A model generated the notes under the pieces. It was not told where the DNA came from. It ran no database searches and worked only from the letters and a program-made list of their open reading frames with translations. From assembly GCF_003605635.1 (NCBI RefSeq), contig NZ_QMDW01000002.1:124001-188000 (forward strand): a stretch of DNA of 64,000 bases, read 5' to 3'. Position 1 is the stretch's first letter, and the number at the start of each line of letters is the position of its first letter. Position numbers and translations under genes: made by a program. Positions 1 to 8,822 of the stretch are shown in pieces. Origin of the DNA: Halonotius pteroides (lineage in GTDB: Archaea > Halobacteriota > Halobacteria > Halobacteriales > Haloferacaceae).

Positions 1-975
1 GAGTATATCCCTGGAACGAAGATCAACGAGATCGAGTCCCTCGACGAGAAGGGCCTCGACCGCACCGAGTTGGCAACAACACTTCAGGAGGTCTACCTCC
101 AGATGATCATCAAGGATGGCGTGTTTCACGCCGACCCCCATCCGGGCAATCTCGCGGTGAAAGACGATGGCACGATCATCTTCTACGATTTCGGAATGTC
201 GAGTACGGTCGACCCCTTCATCCAAGAGAAGATCGTCGAGTTCTATATCGCCGTCGCCAACCAGGATATCGACGCGATCCTTGATACCCTGATCGACATG
301 GGGACGCTCAGCCCGACGGCCGATCGGGAGGTCATGGGCAACGTCTTAGAGCTCGCTATCGCCGACGCTCGCGGCGAAAACATCGAGCAGTACCGTGTCA
401 ACCAGATTATCGAGCAGGTCGAGTCGACGATCTACGAGTTCCCGCTGCGACTACCCCGCAATCTCGCGCTCGTCCTCCGGGTGGCGACCGTCGTCGAGGG
501 GGTCTGTGTGACCCTCGATGAGGACTTCGATTTCATCTCGGTGGCGACCGACTACCTCAGCGAGCAGGGCTACCGCGAGGAGACGGTCAAGCGGCTGGCC
601 ACGGAGGCCGGCGAGCAGGTGCAGGATACCGCCGAGGCGCTGTTTACCGTCCCGCCGAAGCTGAACCGAGTGTTGGATACGGTCGAACGCGACAATCTCA
701 CGGTCAACGTCCAGATCGACGACGAAAACCACGTGCTGGATAAGCTGGCCAAGCGCATCTCCTATTCGATCATGGTCGCTGTCGGGCTGCTGTCGGCGTC
801 GATCATCTACTCCTTTACCGGCCAGTGGCGCATCTCGGTGGCGATCCTCGCGTTGACGCTGCCGATGGTGTTTTTTCTCTATCGGTCGTTCAAACAGCCG
901 ACCGGGCTGCGGGCGCGACCGCAGTTCACCCGCCAGGGCATGCGCCAACAGCGGCAGCGTGACGAAGAGCGGTAG
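1..975 (+). CDS. ABC1/AarF/UbiB-family protein kinase-like, C-terminal part (5' truncated by window)
   Basis: The frame is open from base 1, so the gene begins upstream of the window. The visible 324 residues start inside the kinase C-lobe and contain the family signature DGVFHADPHPGNL, with the catalytic-loop Asp and Asn, followed by FYDFGM, the metal-binding DFG-like Asp. An all-helical stretch follows, then two hydrophobic segments near the end (roughly SIMVAVGLLSASIIY and ISVAILALTLPMVFF), suggesting membrane anchoring. Family members (UbiB, Coq8/ADCK) support quinone or lipid metabolism. In haloarchaea the role is not established. A leucine start at base 70 is internal and should be ignored. 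Confidence 0.93.
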   Translation, partial: EYIPGTKINEIESLDEKGLDRTELATTLQEVYLQMIIKDGVFHADPHPGNLAVKDDGTIIFYDFGMSSTVDPFIQEKIVEFYIAVANQDIDAILDTLIDMGTLSPTADREVMGNVLELAIADARGENIEQYRVNQIIEQVESTIYEFPLRLPRNLALVLRVATVVEGVCVTLDEDFDFISVATDYLSEQGYREETVKRLATEAGEQVQDTAEALFTVPPKLNRVLDTVERDNLTVNVQIDDENHVLDKLAKRISYSIMVAVGLLSASIIYSFTGQWRISVAILALTLPMVFFLYRSFKQPTGLRARPQFTRQGMRQQRQRDEER

Positions 976-1046
976 AACCGATTGGATAGCTGATAGAACT
1001 CCCTGGCGAGTATTTTTAGTGTATGACGTTGTAATAAGACGCATAC

Positions 1047-1349
1047 ATGCCCTCAGTTAGTGCTCGGATCCCCGACGACGACAACGACGAAATCGAGGTG
1101 GTCGCCGAACTACTCGACTCAGATAAGAGCACCATTATCAGAGAAGCCCTCCGCGAGGGACTGGCCGACATGCGACTTGACCTTGCTGTCGAGCAGTATC
1201 AGACCGGCGAGGTGTCGGTCAATGAGGCTGCTCGAATCGCGGGGTTGAGCCTCGCCGACTGGCTGGTGGTCGCCAGAGAACGAAATCTGACCACGCAACT
1301 CACGCCCGACGATCTCGCAGCCGACGCTGAGGCTGCCCGCGAGCTATGA
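1047..1349 (+). CDS. UPF0175-family antitoxin-like protein
   Basis: A 100-residue protein. Residues 1-45 look like a ribbon-helix-helix DNA-binding segment (SARIPDDDNDEIE, then DKSTIIREALREGL). Residues 55-85 carry the UPF0175 pattern with a second helix-turn-helix-like element (VSVNEAARIAGLSLADWL). The next gene, a PIN protein, overlaps it by four bases (ATGA), so the two are co-translated, as in VapBC-type pairs. A TATA-like tatttttagt at 1011-1020 lies 27-36 bases before the ATG, giving a nearly leaderless mRNA. The antitoxin role is inferred from the family and arrangement. Confidence 0.8.
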   Translation: MPSVSARIPDDDNDEIEVVAELLDSDKSTIIREALREGLADMRLDLAVEQYQTGEVSVNEAARIAGLSLADWLVVARERNLTTQLTPDDLAADAEAAREL

Positions 1350-1870
1350 GGGTCTACTTCGACGCGACAACACTCATCGCACTCGGTTCGGTTGACGCGC
1401 TTGACCTCCTGGAAGTCCGTGATAGCGAAATCGTCGTTCTTGATCGGATCAGCAGTGAAGTCACAACCGAGCCAGCGCGAACCGCACTCCAGCAGTTCCG
1501 CGAGGAAACCGATCTCAGGTCGCCGACAGCAGTCGATGAAACTGATATCGAGCAGGCACAGACGATGCTCGGCGAACAGGAGCAAAACGGCGATGTTGCG
1601 CTCATTGCGCGGGTGTTGGCACACGACGGCGACAATATCACCGTTGTAAGCGATGACCAGCGCGTCCGCACGGTGGCACGCACACTCGGGGCAACAGTCA
1701 CCGGCACGGTTGGGATCGTCGTGCGTGCGGTCACCGCCGGGCGACTCACCTCCGAGGAAGCCAAAGACCTCGTTCGCCGCCTCGACAACCACGGCCTACA
1801 TATGACCGGCGAACTCCGCGAACAAGCTGACAAACTCATCGATGACGCCGCAGCCGACCACGGATCGTAG
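1346..1870 (+). CDS. PIN-domain (DUF3368-like) putative toxin nuclease
   Basis: A 174-residue protein. It begins with the PIN-domain hallmark MRVYFDATTLIALG, whose Asp is the first metal ligand. Further acidic residues follow in NGDVALIARVLAHDGD and VVSDDQRVRTVAR, matching the Mg2+-dependent ribonuclease fold. The C-terminal helices (EAKDLVRRLDNHGLH) fit the DUF3368-like subgroup that commonly follows UPF0175 genes. The ATG overlaps the stop of the upstream gene. It is probably a toxin that cleaves RNA, held in check by the upstream protein; the RNA target is unknown. Confidence 0.8.
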   Translation: MRVYFDATTLIALGSVDALDLLEVRDSEIVVLDRISSEVTTEPARTALQQFREETDLRSPTAVDETDIEQAQTMLGEQEQNGDVALIARVLAHDGDNITVVSDDQRVRTVARTLGATVTGTVGIVVRAVTAGRLTSEEAKDLVRRLDNHGLHMTGELREQADKLIDDAAADHGS

Positions 1871-1914
1871 TTAGTCGAGCCAACAGTTATTCGCATCCCG
1901 ACCCAACAACTAAT

Positions 1915-2856
1915 ATGCAGATACTCGTCACCGGCGCGACCGGGTTCGTCGGCGGCAACCTCGTCGACGCCCTGCTGGCCGCCGACCACGAGGTGACGAT
2001 CCTCACCCGAAGCCGCGAGCGCTACGACGGGCCCGAAGCGGTGCGGGTCGTCGAGGGCAACGTCTTGGAGCCAGGCAGCTTCGATGACGCCCTCGATGTC
2101 GACCTCGCGTACTATCTGATCCACTCGATGGGTGCCGGCGGCGACTACGCCGAACGCGACCGCCGAGCGGCCCGCAACTTCTCAGAGGCCGCCGGCGACG
2201 CCGGTCTTGACCGTGTTGTCTATCTCGGTGGGCTGGGGGCCGACGGCGATAATCTGTCGCCACATCTCCGGTCGCGCCGGGAGGTCGAGCGCATCCTTGG
2301 GCTCGGCGAGTACGACCTTACCGTCCTCCGGGCGGCGATCATCGTCGGCGCGGGCTCGATCAGCTTTCAGCTGATTCGGCAACTCGCCGGCCGGCTGCCG
2401 GTGATGATCACGCCAAAATGGGTACACACCAAGTGCCAGCCGATCGCCATCGACGACGTGATCGGCTATCTCGTCGGCGTCGCCAAAACCCCAGAGACCG
2501 CCGGCGAGACCTACGAGATCGGCGGCCCCGACGTGTTGACCTACGCGGAGATTCTCAGGGAGACCCGCCGCCAGCTCGGTGCCCGGCTCCGGATCGTCCC
2601 GGTGCCGGTGTTGACCCCGCGGCTGTCGTCGTGGTGGATCCGCTTTGTGACCGATGTCGACCCTGCGGTCGCCCGCCCGCTGATCGACGGCGTCAAAAAT
2701 TCCGTTGTCGTCACCGACACCCGAATCCAAGATATCCTTCCCCGCGATCGCCGCCACTTTGAGGCGGCGGTCGCCGACGCGCTTGCCGACGAGCCGGCGA
2801 CGACGCCGACCCCGAAGGCACGCCTCGGGCGACTGTTCCGCGGGAGCAAGCCATGA
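1915..2856 (+). CDS. NAD(P)-binding SDR-family protein (NDUFA9-like / atypical SDR)
   Basis: A 313-residue Rossmann protein. Its N-terminus is the dinucleotide-binding motif VTGATGFVGGNLVDAL (GxxGxxG), and the segment TRSRERYDG would contact the adenosine ribose. YYLIHSMG and the GGLGADGD region resemble the atypical SDRs related to complex I subunit NDUFA9. This subgroup lacks the classical Tyr-x-x-x-Lys pair, which is not evident here. The substrate is unknown. No close functional partner is visible; the next gene starts 67 bases downstream. Confidence 0.88.
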   Translation: MQILVTGATGFVGGNLVDALLAADHEVTILTRSRERYDGPEAVRVVEGNVLEPGSFDDALDVDLAYYLIHSMGAGGDYAERDRRAARNFSEAAGDAGLDRVVYLGGLGADGDNLSPHLRSRREVERILGLGEYDLTVLRAAIIVGAGSISFQLIRQLAGRLPVMITPKWVHTKCQPIAIDDVIGYLVGVAKTPETAGETYEIGGPDVLTYAEILRETRRQLGARLRIVPVPVLTPRLSSWWIRFVTDVDPAVARPLIDGVKNSVVVTDTRIQDILPRDRRHFEAAVADALADEPATTPTPKARLGRLFRGSKP

Positions 2857-2923
2857 GCGGCGTCGGCGAGACAACATCGAAACCGATAGACACGAGTGTG
2901 TGGCCGCCAAGCAGTGGACACTG

Positions 2924-3646
2924 ATGGTCAAGGAGTACGGCGACACATGGGTCTATGAGGGGATTGTCGGCGGACTACCGGGGATTGAACTCTCAAATAC
3001 CCATGCTGTCGCAATCCAGTTTGGGCTGTTTCAGGTTGGGATCGTGGTGTTTGCGGCGATCTACGATCTCTGGTCGGCCGCCCTTGCCGGCACGGCCGCT
3101 GTCGTCGTCGCGACGGTCGGTAGCGTCGCCATGCACCGGTTGGGCGTGCGAAATCGATCCATCGACGCGCCGCCGGTATACTACCGGCTGTTGTTTGGCT
3201 CAAGCATCGAAGTCGTGCTGTCGGTGCTGGCGTTTATTGCGCTTATTACGCATCTGTTTGCGTTTGACATCCAGTCACCGGGTGAGCCGTTGATCACCAC
3301 GCTGTTCGGCACCGAGCCGCCGGTGATCGTCGTCTACCTCGTGTTGTTGGTCGGGTGGGATCTCTGCTATCGGATCGGCACCTCGTGGTGGGCCGCTGTC
3401 GTCTCGCTGTGGCGCGCACTCACAATCGCCTGTGAGCCGGATGCTGAGAATCAGTTCGTTCGGATCGATCTGGAAAACGTCGCATTTGCCTCTTCGCAGG
3501 TTATCTTGCTGCCATTTCTTCTTGAGCAGCCGGTGTTGCTCGTTGCTGTCAGCGGTCATATCGTGGCCGTTGCTGTTGTCTCGGCGGCGTCAATCTGGCT
3601 TACGCGGACAGCCGACGACCCAGTTTTGACGACGACACGCGACTGA
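2924..3646 (+). CDS. Haloarchaeal polytopic membrane protein of unknown function
   Basis: A 240-residue protein with about six hydrophobic segments, for example near residues 30-50, 52-68, 92-115 and 130-150, and two near the C-terminus. I chose ATG 2924 because the N-terminus MVKEYGDTWVYEG is then coherent. An upstream in-frame GTG at 2900 is possible, and the long extension further upstream overlaps the preceding gene and is basic and low-complexity. No catalytic motif is recognisable. Similar membrane proteins appear widespread in haloarchaea, but I cannot assign a function. Confidence 0.75.
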   Translation: MVKEYGDTWVYEGIVGGLPGIELSNTHAVAIQFGLFQVGIVVFAAIYDLWSAALAGTAAVVVATVGSVAMHRLGVRNRSIDAPPVYYRLLFGSSIEVVLSVLAFIALITHLFAFDIQSPGEPLITTLFGTEPPVIVVYLVLLVGWDLCYRIGTSWWAAVVSLWRALTIACEPDAENQFVRIDLENVAFASSQVILLPFLLEQPVLLVAVSGHIVAVAVVSAASIWLTRTADDPVLTTTRD

Positions 3647-3743
3647 GACGAACCGGCGACGCCGATGAGAGCAAGGAATCGACAGCAGGGGTGCTACGCG
3701 AAGTAACACCCCATAGAAGGTGTGGCCGCGACACCCCGGCAGA

Positions 3744-3917
3744 TCACTCGGTTTGGAGCTGTTCGAACTGCGCCAACAGCTCGTCGGCAGACGCGCCGGT
3801 GTCGTCCTCCATTGACCCCTCATACTCCGAGCGGGCCTGCTCGAAATCGGCATCCACCGTCGCATTCTTTCGCTCCCGGCGTTCGTGTTCGGCTTCGTCG
3901 TAGTCGCCAAGTGACAT
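3744..3917 (-). CDS. DUF5786-like small haloarchaeal protein
   Basis: A 57-residue, very acidic protein read on the minus strand, beginning MSLGDYDEAEHERRERKN and ending LLAQFEQLQTE. The start and the central segment NATVDADFEQARSEYEG match the conserved haloarchaeal DUF5786 pattern as I know it. Its function is unknown. It is too short for a 60-residue cut-off but is well supported by composition and the family pattern. Confidence 0.8.
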   Translation of the reverse strand: MSLGDYDEAEHERRERKNATVDADFEQARSEYEGSMEDDTGASADELLAQFEQLQTE

Positions 3918-4033
3918 GGTATGTCATACCTTGGAAGCTGCCAGATAAATAGATATCGGTCAGTGGCATCGCTGCGAACAGCCGACCCACCGAAGCCAGA
4001 ACACGTAACTACCCCGCAGGCGACTGTCTGTGC

Positions 4034-5104
4034 GTGGCGCGACCGCTTCGCTTCCGGTATGCCCCCGGTCGGTGGTCGAAACCCCGGCTTCGGTCAGACG
4101 TACTGCAGCCGCTGGATGACAACCTCGGCGCGACGATGGACGGGCCGTGGTACCGACCACCGAGTGGCTACGACGCGGTTCGCTTTGCGATAGACAACGG
4201 CGATACCGCGCTGTTCATCTGGACTGACGGCGACGACGGCCCTGCAGGCGTCGATGGCGGCCCTAGCGGCTACTGGCTTGGGAACACCGAAACGCCGAGC
4301 AGCCTCTGGCGGACGGAAAAATACGGGTTCAGCGAGGTTCCCTACCCGGTCTCACGGTGGGCTGAACGCGAGTTGTTGGCGCAGCTACGGATGGAATCGC
4401 CGTGGCTGGGGCCCTACGACCACCTTGCGTGGTTCTTTCTGCCCGTGTTCCTCTCGAAGGATGGCCGTGAGAGCACCCGGTCGTTTTTCATCGATCACGC
4501 CGCCGGCTTTCCGAATGCGAGCGCCGAGGAAGCACTCCAGCACTACGAGGCTGTCCTCCACACCGGCGCACTCGACGGGTACCGCGAGGAGATGGCCGGC
4601 AAGCTCGGCACCTCCGAGCAGCTTGATCTCACGCGGATGACCGCCGCAATGGGCGAATTCAACGTTGCGAAGCTGTTGGTCGAGGCGGGCTATGAGATCA
4701 CCCCGGAGATCACGGTGACGACCGGCCACGCAATCGATTTCCGTGCCGAACCGGCTGATAACGACGACAACGGTGCGGTACTTGTCGAGGTGACCCGCCC
4801 GCTGCCGCCGGATCGACGAGCAGCAAACGCCGCAACGACCGCGATCAAAGAGACGGTCAAAACGAAGACCGATGGCCAACTCAACGCCCACGCCGGCGGC
4901 ATCGTGCTGTTGGTCGACTGTTCGTCGTTTCCTGACCCGGATTGGCAGCCGATCATCGCCGAGCAGCCGGAGGTCGGCCACCGGCCAGCAGTTGTTTTCC
5001 GCCGCCGCCCGGACGGAACCACGACGGGCTACCGAACGGGGCGACTCCCACTGTCGCTCGACGATGCCATCGATTTCACCACCGACAACGAGCCGGCAGG
5101 GTAG
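4034..5104 (+). CDS. DUF5784-like haloarchaeal protein
   Basis: A 356-residue soluble protein starting at GTG (MARPLRFRYAPGRW). Conserved-looking blocks are LDDNLGATMDGPWY, the central FFLPVFLSKDGRES and a C-terminal domain with HAIDFRAEP followed by GAVLVEVTRPLPP. That D...(E)VE arrangement recalls the PD-(D/E)xK nuclease fold, but an obvious catalytic Lys is absent, so the resemblance is weak. I believe it belongs to DUF5784, found in haloarchaea only. The function is unknown. Confidence 0.7.
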   Translation: MARPLRFRYAPGRWSKPRLRSDVLQPLDDNLGATMDGPWYRPPSGYDAVRFAIDNGDTALFIWTDGDDGPAGVDGGPSGYWLGNTETPSSLWRTEKYGFSEVPYPVSRWAERELLAQLRMESPWLGPYDHLAWFFLPVFLSKDGRESTRSFFIDHAAGFPNASAEEALQHYEAVLHTGALDGYREEMAGKLGTSEQLDLTRMTAAMGEFNVAKLLVEAGYEITPEITVTTGHAIDFRAEPADNDDNGAVLVEVTRPLPPDRRAANAATTAIKETVKTKTDGQLNAHAGGIVLLVDCSSFPDPDWQPIIAEQPEVGHRPAVVFRRRPDGTTTGYRTGRLPLSLDDAIDFTTDNEPAG

Positions 5105-5166
5105 CCGCTAGCTGCTGTCGTCACAATGGCCGATAACCTCTTTCCACAGCGGCGGCGAGGGTGAGT

Positions 5167-5955
5167 ATGGCGCAGCCGGCCGCGGATCTCCATGTCCACA
5201 CGACGGCCTCTGACGGCACACTGCCCATCGAGGCGGTGCCGGCAGCGGCCGACGCCGCAGATATCGATCTCGTTGCGGTCACCGACCACGATCGGATTCA
5301 GCCCGCACTTGACGCGCCGATCACCGACCACGACGGGGTGACCGTGATCCGTAGGATCGAGCTTCGGGTCGACACCGGTCGCCAACGACTCGACCTGCTG
5401 GGCTACGCCGTCGAATCCACCGACGAGCTGACCGTTGAGCTTGATCGCCTCCAGCAGAATCGCATCGAACGCGCCAAGCAGATCATCGACCGCGTCGAAG
5501 ACTACATTGGCGTGACCCTCGAACTCGACATCCAGCCCGGCATCGGTCGCCAACACATCGCGCGAGCGGTCGCAAACAGCGACGCCAACTACGATTTTCA
5601 GGGGGCCTTCGGCGAACTCATCGGAGACGGCTGCCCCTGTTATATCCCCCGAGAGATCACGCCGGTTGCCCGCGGGATCAGCCTTCTCACCGAGGCCTGT
5701 CCGGTCGTCAGCCTCGCTCACCCGCTTCGGTACGACGATCCCGGCGCGGCCCTCGATCACGCTGCCGAGCTTGAGGCGGTTGAACGCTACTACCCATACG
5801 ATCACGCGGTCGACACCGACCGTATCGACGACGCCATCGACCGCCACTCGCTGCTGGCAACCGGCGGCAGCGATGCCCACGGAACAACGCTGGGACAGGC
5901 CGGGCCACCGCCGGCGGCCGTCAAGCGGTTTCGCCGTTGGCTTCAAAAGCGGTGA
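5167..5955 (+). CDS. PHP-domain metal-dependent phosphoesterase
   Basis: About 262 residues. The metal-binding PHP motifs are present in order: DLHVHTTASDG near residue 9, VTDHDRI near residue 40, SLAHPLRYDD in the second half and GGSDAHGTTLGQ near the C-terminus. These supply the His/Asp ligands for a di- or trinuclear metal centre. Stand-alone PHP proteins of this size hydrolyse small phosphoesters such as nucleoside 3',5'-bisphosphates; the substrate here is unknown. ATG 5167 is preferred; an in-frame GTG two codons earlier (5161) is also possible. Confidence 0.88.
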   Translation: MAQPAADLHVHTTASDGTLPIEAVPAAADAADIDLVAVTDHDRIQPALDAPITDHDGVTVIRRIELRVDTGRQRLDLLGYAVESTDELTVELDRLQQNRIERAKQIIDRVEDYIGVTLELDIQPGIGRQHIARAVANSDANYDFQGAFGELIGDGCPCYIPREITPVARGISLLTEACPVVSLAHPLRYDDPGAALDHAAELEAVERYYPYDHAVDTDRIDDAIDRHSLLATGGSDAHGTTLGQAGPPPAAVKRFRRWLQKR

Positions 5956-5985
5956 GTTAAACACGTTCCGCGCCTACAGTAGGGT

Positions 5986-6150
5986 ATGCGCTGTCATTAC
6001 TGTGAGGAGGCGGCGGCGTTTGCGGCGGAGAAAGATGGGCTGAAAGTTGGTCTCTGCACGGAGCACTTCCAAGAGCGCATGGAGGAGCTCACCGACTCCG
6101 CGGAGCTTGCCGAACTCGAAGAGCAACTCGACGTCAACCGGACGGAATAA
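5986..6150 (+). CDS. DUF6757-like small zinc-finger protein
   Basis: A 54-residue protein beginning MRCHYCEEAAAF, with a second metal-binding pair in GLCTEHFQE. The CxxC...CxxH arrangement suggests one zinc site, followed by an acidic helix. The pattern matches small haloarchaeal proteins I know as DUF6757. It lies between the PHP gene and hemB, all on the plus strand with short gaps, so it may share a transcript with either. Confidence 0.78.
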   Translation: MRCHYCEEAAAFAAEKDGLKVGLCTEHFQERMEELTDSAELAELEEQLDVNRTE

Positions 6151-6222
6151 CCGAGCGTCAGCGGCGTGGTGCGGCTGTTTTCGGAGCGATACGTCTATGG
6201 GCGGTGCGGCCAACGATCCGGT

Positions 6223-7209
6223 ATGTCATTTACGCCGACTGACCGGCCACGCCGTCTCCGCACCGACGGCATCCGTCCGCTAGTGCGGGAGACAACGGTG
6301 GATGCACAGGATCTCATCGCACCCGTTTTTGTCGATGAGACAACCGACGAGCGTGTCCCGATCAGCTCGATGCCAGGCCACGAGCGTGTCCCTGTCGACG
6401 AGGCCGCCGCCCGCGTCGAAGAGATTCAAGAAACCGGTGTCGAAGCCGTCATGATCTTCGGGGTTCCCGACACGAAAGACGAGGTCGGCAGCGAGGCCTA
6501 CGCCGCGGATGGCGTCGTCCAGCGGGGGATCCAGGCAGTCACCGAAAACACCGACGCCTACGTCATCGGCGATGTCTGTCTCTGTGAGTACACCGACCAC
6601 GGTCACTGCGGTGTGCTTGAACCACACGCCCACGACGATCCGACGCTGACCGTCAAAAACGACGACACCCTGGAGCTGCTGGCCGATGTCGCCGTCTCAC
6701 AGGCCGAGGCCGGCGCGGATATGGTCGCCCCATCCAGTATGACCGACGGGATGGTTGGAGCGATCAGGACAGCGCTTGACAGCGCTGGTTTTGAGCAGAT
6801 TCCGATCATGAGCTACGCCGCAAAGTACGAATCCTCATTCTATGGGCCGTTCCGCGAAGCCGCCGACGGCGCGCCAGCGTTCGGCGACCGACGACACTAC
6901 CAGATGGATCCCGCAAACCGGCGGGAAGCCCACCGCGAGGTCGCCATTGATGCCGAGGAAGGCGCGGATGTGTTGATGGTGAAACCCGCCTTGCCGTATC
7001 TCGATATCGTCCGCGACGTACGGGAAAGCGCCGACAAGCCGGTCGCTGCATACAACGTCTCCGGCGAATACGCGATGATTCACGCGGCCGCCGAAAAGGG
7101 CTGGTTGGATCTCGAAGCCACAGCGTATGAATCGCTGCTGAGCATCAAACGCGCGGGTGCGGATCTGATCGTGACCTACTTTGCCGAGGATATCGCCGGG
7201 CGGTTGTAG
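6223..7209 (+). CDS. hemB: Delta-aminolevulinic acid dehydratase (porphobilinogen synthase)
   Basis: A 328-residue enzyme that condenses two 5-aminolevulinate molecules to porphobilinogen in haem and cobalamin synthesis. Visible signatures are the zinc-binding [14 protein letters not shown], the Schiff-base lysine in [14 protein letters not shown] and the second active-site lysine in [12 protein letters not shown]. Length is normal for the family. The start is placed at ATG 6223 ([13 protein letters not shown]); the upstream in-frame extension reads through the intergenic region and is not family-like. Confidence 0.97.
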   Translation: MSFTPTDRPRRLRTDGIRPLVRETTVDAQDLIAPVFVDETTDERVPISSMPGHERVPVDEAAARVEEIQETGVEAVMIFGVPDTKDEVGSEAYAADGVVQRGIQAVTENTDAYVIGDVCLCEYTDHGHCGVLEPHAHDDPTLTVKNDDTLELLADVAVSQAEAGADMVAPSSMTDGMVGAIRTALDSAGFEQIPIMSYAAKYESSFYGPFREAADGAPAFGDRRHYQMDPANRREAHREVAIDAEEGADVLMVKPALPYLDIVRDVRESADKPVAAYNVSGEYAMIHAAAEKGWLDLEATAYESLLSIKRAGADLIVTYFAEDIAGRL

Positions 7210-7292
7210 TCGGTCGCCCGCGAGGTGGGCTGTGCACACACGTAGCACAGCCGGGGTAACGCCATACCCACGCCCAGTGTCAGTCAGCGTGT

Positions 7293-7460
7293 ATGAGCGA
7301 GACACCAATCAGCGAGGATGAGGCACCGAACTGCGCAGTCTGTAGCGAATCAATCACAGCCCTCCCGACCAACCGTGTGATTGCAACGACAGGCGACGAC
7401 GGTGAGGTCAGCTACAACCACTTCTGTTCGGCAAGCTGTGAGTCGTCGTATCACACCTAA
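7293..7460 (+). CDS. Small zinc-finger-like protein (DUF7576-like)
   Basis: A 55-residue protein with two cysteine pairs, NCAVCSESI near residue 14 and HFCSASCES near residue 46, typical of a small treble-clef or zinc-ribbon protein. It looks like a known haloarchaeal family (DUF7576 from memory). It is 83 bases past hemB. The role is unknown; it may bind RNA or protein. Confidence 0.72.
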   Translation: MSETPISEDEAPNCAVCSESITALPTNRVIATTGDDGEVSYNHFCSASCESSYHT

Positions 7461-7515
7461 ATGTCGGACGACGCGATTGTTGAACTGGCCGGCTACTCGG
7501 TGAGCGACGCCGTTT

Positions 7516-7944
7516 TCACTCCTCGGTGATCGTCTCGCCGTATTCCTCGGGGTCAAGCTCGCCCTGATGAAGCCTCGCGCCGTCCTTCGCAACTTGGTTG
7601 CCCAACACAGCACAGGGGATCCGCATCGGCGAGATTGTCACGCCGAGCATATCGGTGATATCGTCAGTTTCGAGATTCTCTAGTTCTTCGAGGGTCATCC
7701 CGACAAGCTGCTCCGAGAGCATGCTCGCCGAAGCCTGTGAGATAGCACAGCCATCGCCAGTGAAGCTGACGTATTCGATCTCCTCGTTGCTCTCATCGAG
7801 TTTTACGTCCATCTGAATCGTGTCGCCACAAGAGGGGTTTTCGCCGGTGTGGCTGAAATCCGGATCCTCAAGTTCCCCGTAGTTTCGGGGGCTCTTGTAG
7901 TGGTCGAGGATCTGCTGTCGATACATGTCAGAGCCTGTTCCCAT
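7516..7944 (-). CDS. sufU: SufU/IscU-like iron-sulfur cluster assembly protein
   Basis: A 142-residue protein of the IscU/SufU fold. The three conserved cysteines are visible: NPSCGD with the adjacent Asp, GCAIS and IPCAVLGNQ. An insertion of about 19 residues before the third Cys (ELENLETDDITDMLG region) marks the SufU subtype rather than IscU. SufU proteins bind zinc and relay sulfur from the SufS desulfurase to SufBCD. No suf operon is present here. Start ATG 7944; an in-frame ATG six codons later (MYRQQ) is an alternative. Confidence 0.92.
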   Translation of the reverse strand: MGTGSDMYRQQILDHYKSPRNYGELEDPDFSHTGENPSCGDTIQMDVKLDESNEEIEYVSFTGDGCAISQASASMLSEQLVGMTLEELENLETDDITDMLGVTISPMRIPCAVLGNQVAKDGARLHQGELDPEEYGETITEE

Positions 7945-8223
7945 GTTGTTTGTTTATATGCCAGTCGGCCGCAAAAGGGTTCCGGGGGGCGACGCTGGCA
8001 CTGTGCGGAACAAGCAGTATTCCGAGGATAGTTGTTGGAAGCCGCGACGAAATCGTCATGAGACAGTGTTCACCGCTGACAGCCGATGGGATCCTGCCGC
8101 TTTCTGTGAGGACGGTGTAGAAGGGGGGTTGCCCTGCAGATAGGCGATAGGAAATGGGTCGACCATCGTGGACAGATTGACACGCAGTGATAGATGGTCG
8201 CTGGTGGCCCAATGGATCGGTGC

Positions 8224-8646
8224 TCACTTGCTGGGTCGTTCTTTGATATGGGGACGACTGTCGTGAGATTCACGCTGGCCCAAGAGCTGTTTGATAACCA
8301 CCCCAACAGCGAGAATAATACCACTAACCAGGGTAAACAGCCCTCCGAAGAAGACGCCGCCGGCTGTAGAAGCATACAGCGCGTATAGACTCGTCGCTGC
8401 CAGCCACAGGGTTACTACGCTAAGTATTCCAACCACAGCTGAGCTGATAGAGATCCCATCACGGATCGTCACAACGAGCGTGATACATCCGAGTATGCCT
8501 GGGGCAACAAGTTCCGGGTTGATTGGGACGGCTCCAAGCGTTGGCCATGTTGGGTACGGTTGTGGCAGTGGAGAGAACGTAATGATGGCGATCAAAACAA
8601 CGCCTACGGCAGCAACAACTTGGCTCACGCGGAGGAGCCCATTCAT
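8224..8646 (-). CDS. Small haloarchaeal membrane protein, unknown function
   Basis: About 140 residues with four hydrophobic segments and a short charged C-terminus (GQRESHDSRPHIKERPSK). ATG 8646 (MNGLLRVSQVV) is chosen because a TATA-like element (ATTTATGAT read on the minus strand, 8671-8679) lies about 29 bases upstream and would give a nearly leaderless mRNA. A longer frame to 8745 would run through that promoter. No functional motif is seen. The 279 bases between it and sufU hold nothing I can identify. Confidence 0.6.
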   Translation of the reverse strand: MNGLLRVSQVVAAVGVVLIAIITFSPLPQPYPTWPTLGAVPINPELVAPGILGCITLVVTIRDGISISSAVVGILSVVTLWLAATSLYALYASTAGGVFFGGLFTLVSGIILAVGVVIKQLLGQRESHDSRPHIKERPSK

Positions 8647-8797
8647 ATCGATTAACTGACCGGACATAGTATCATAAATCCTGCCTCTCGCAAGTAGAAG
8701 GGCCACATGGTCGAGCAGCGGTACGTCATCGATCTCAGATGGCATACCCGCTTCCGTCAGCTACCGTCGACACCGTCCTGTGGTGAAGGAGTTATAC

Positions 8798-8816
8798 AGA
8801 CCTAGGCTTTAGGTCT
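8798..8816. promoter_or_regulatory. Perfect 7-bp inverted repeat at kinase promoter
   Basis: AGACCTA-GGCTT-TAGGTCT lies between a TATA-like gttataca (8791-8798) and the kinase ATG at 8823. It overlaps the metal-regulator-like box at 8809-8822. The position, on the expected transcription start, fits a repressor operator. Confidence 0.5.
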
Positions 8817-8822
8817 CCCTAA
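8809..8822 (+). promoter_or_regulatory. DtxR/IdeR-type metal-regulator box (TTAGG-N4-CCTAA)
   Basis: The sequence is TTAGGTCTCCCTAA, ending on the base before the ATG of the histidine kinase. It has the same 5+4+5 inverted-repeat architecture as the boxes at 56956 and 57024. Binding here would block transcription initiation. The link to iron is inferred from the known DtxR-family consensus. Confidence 0.55.
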
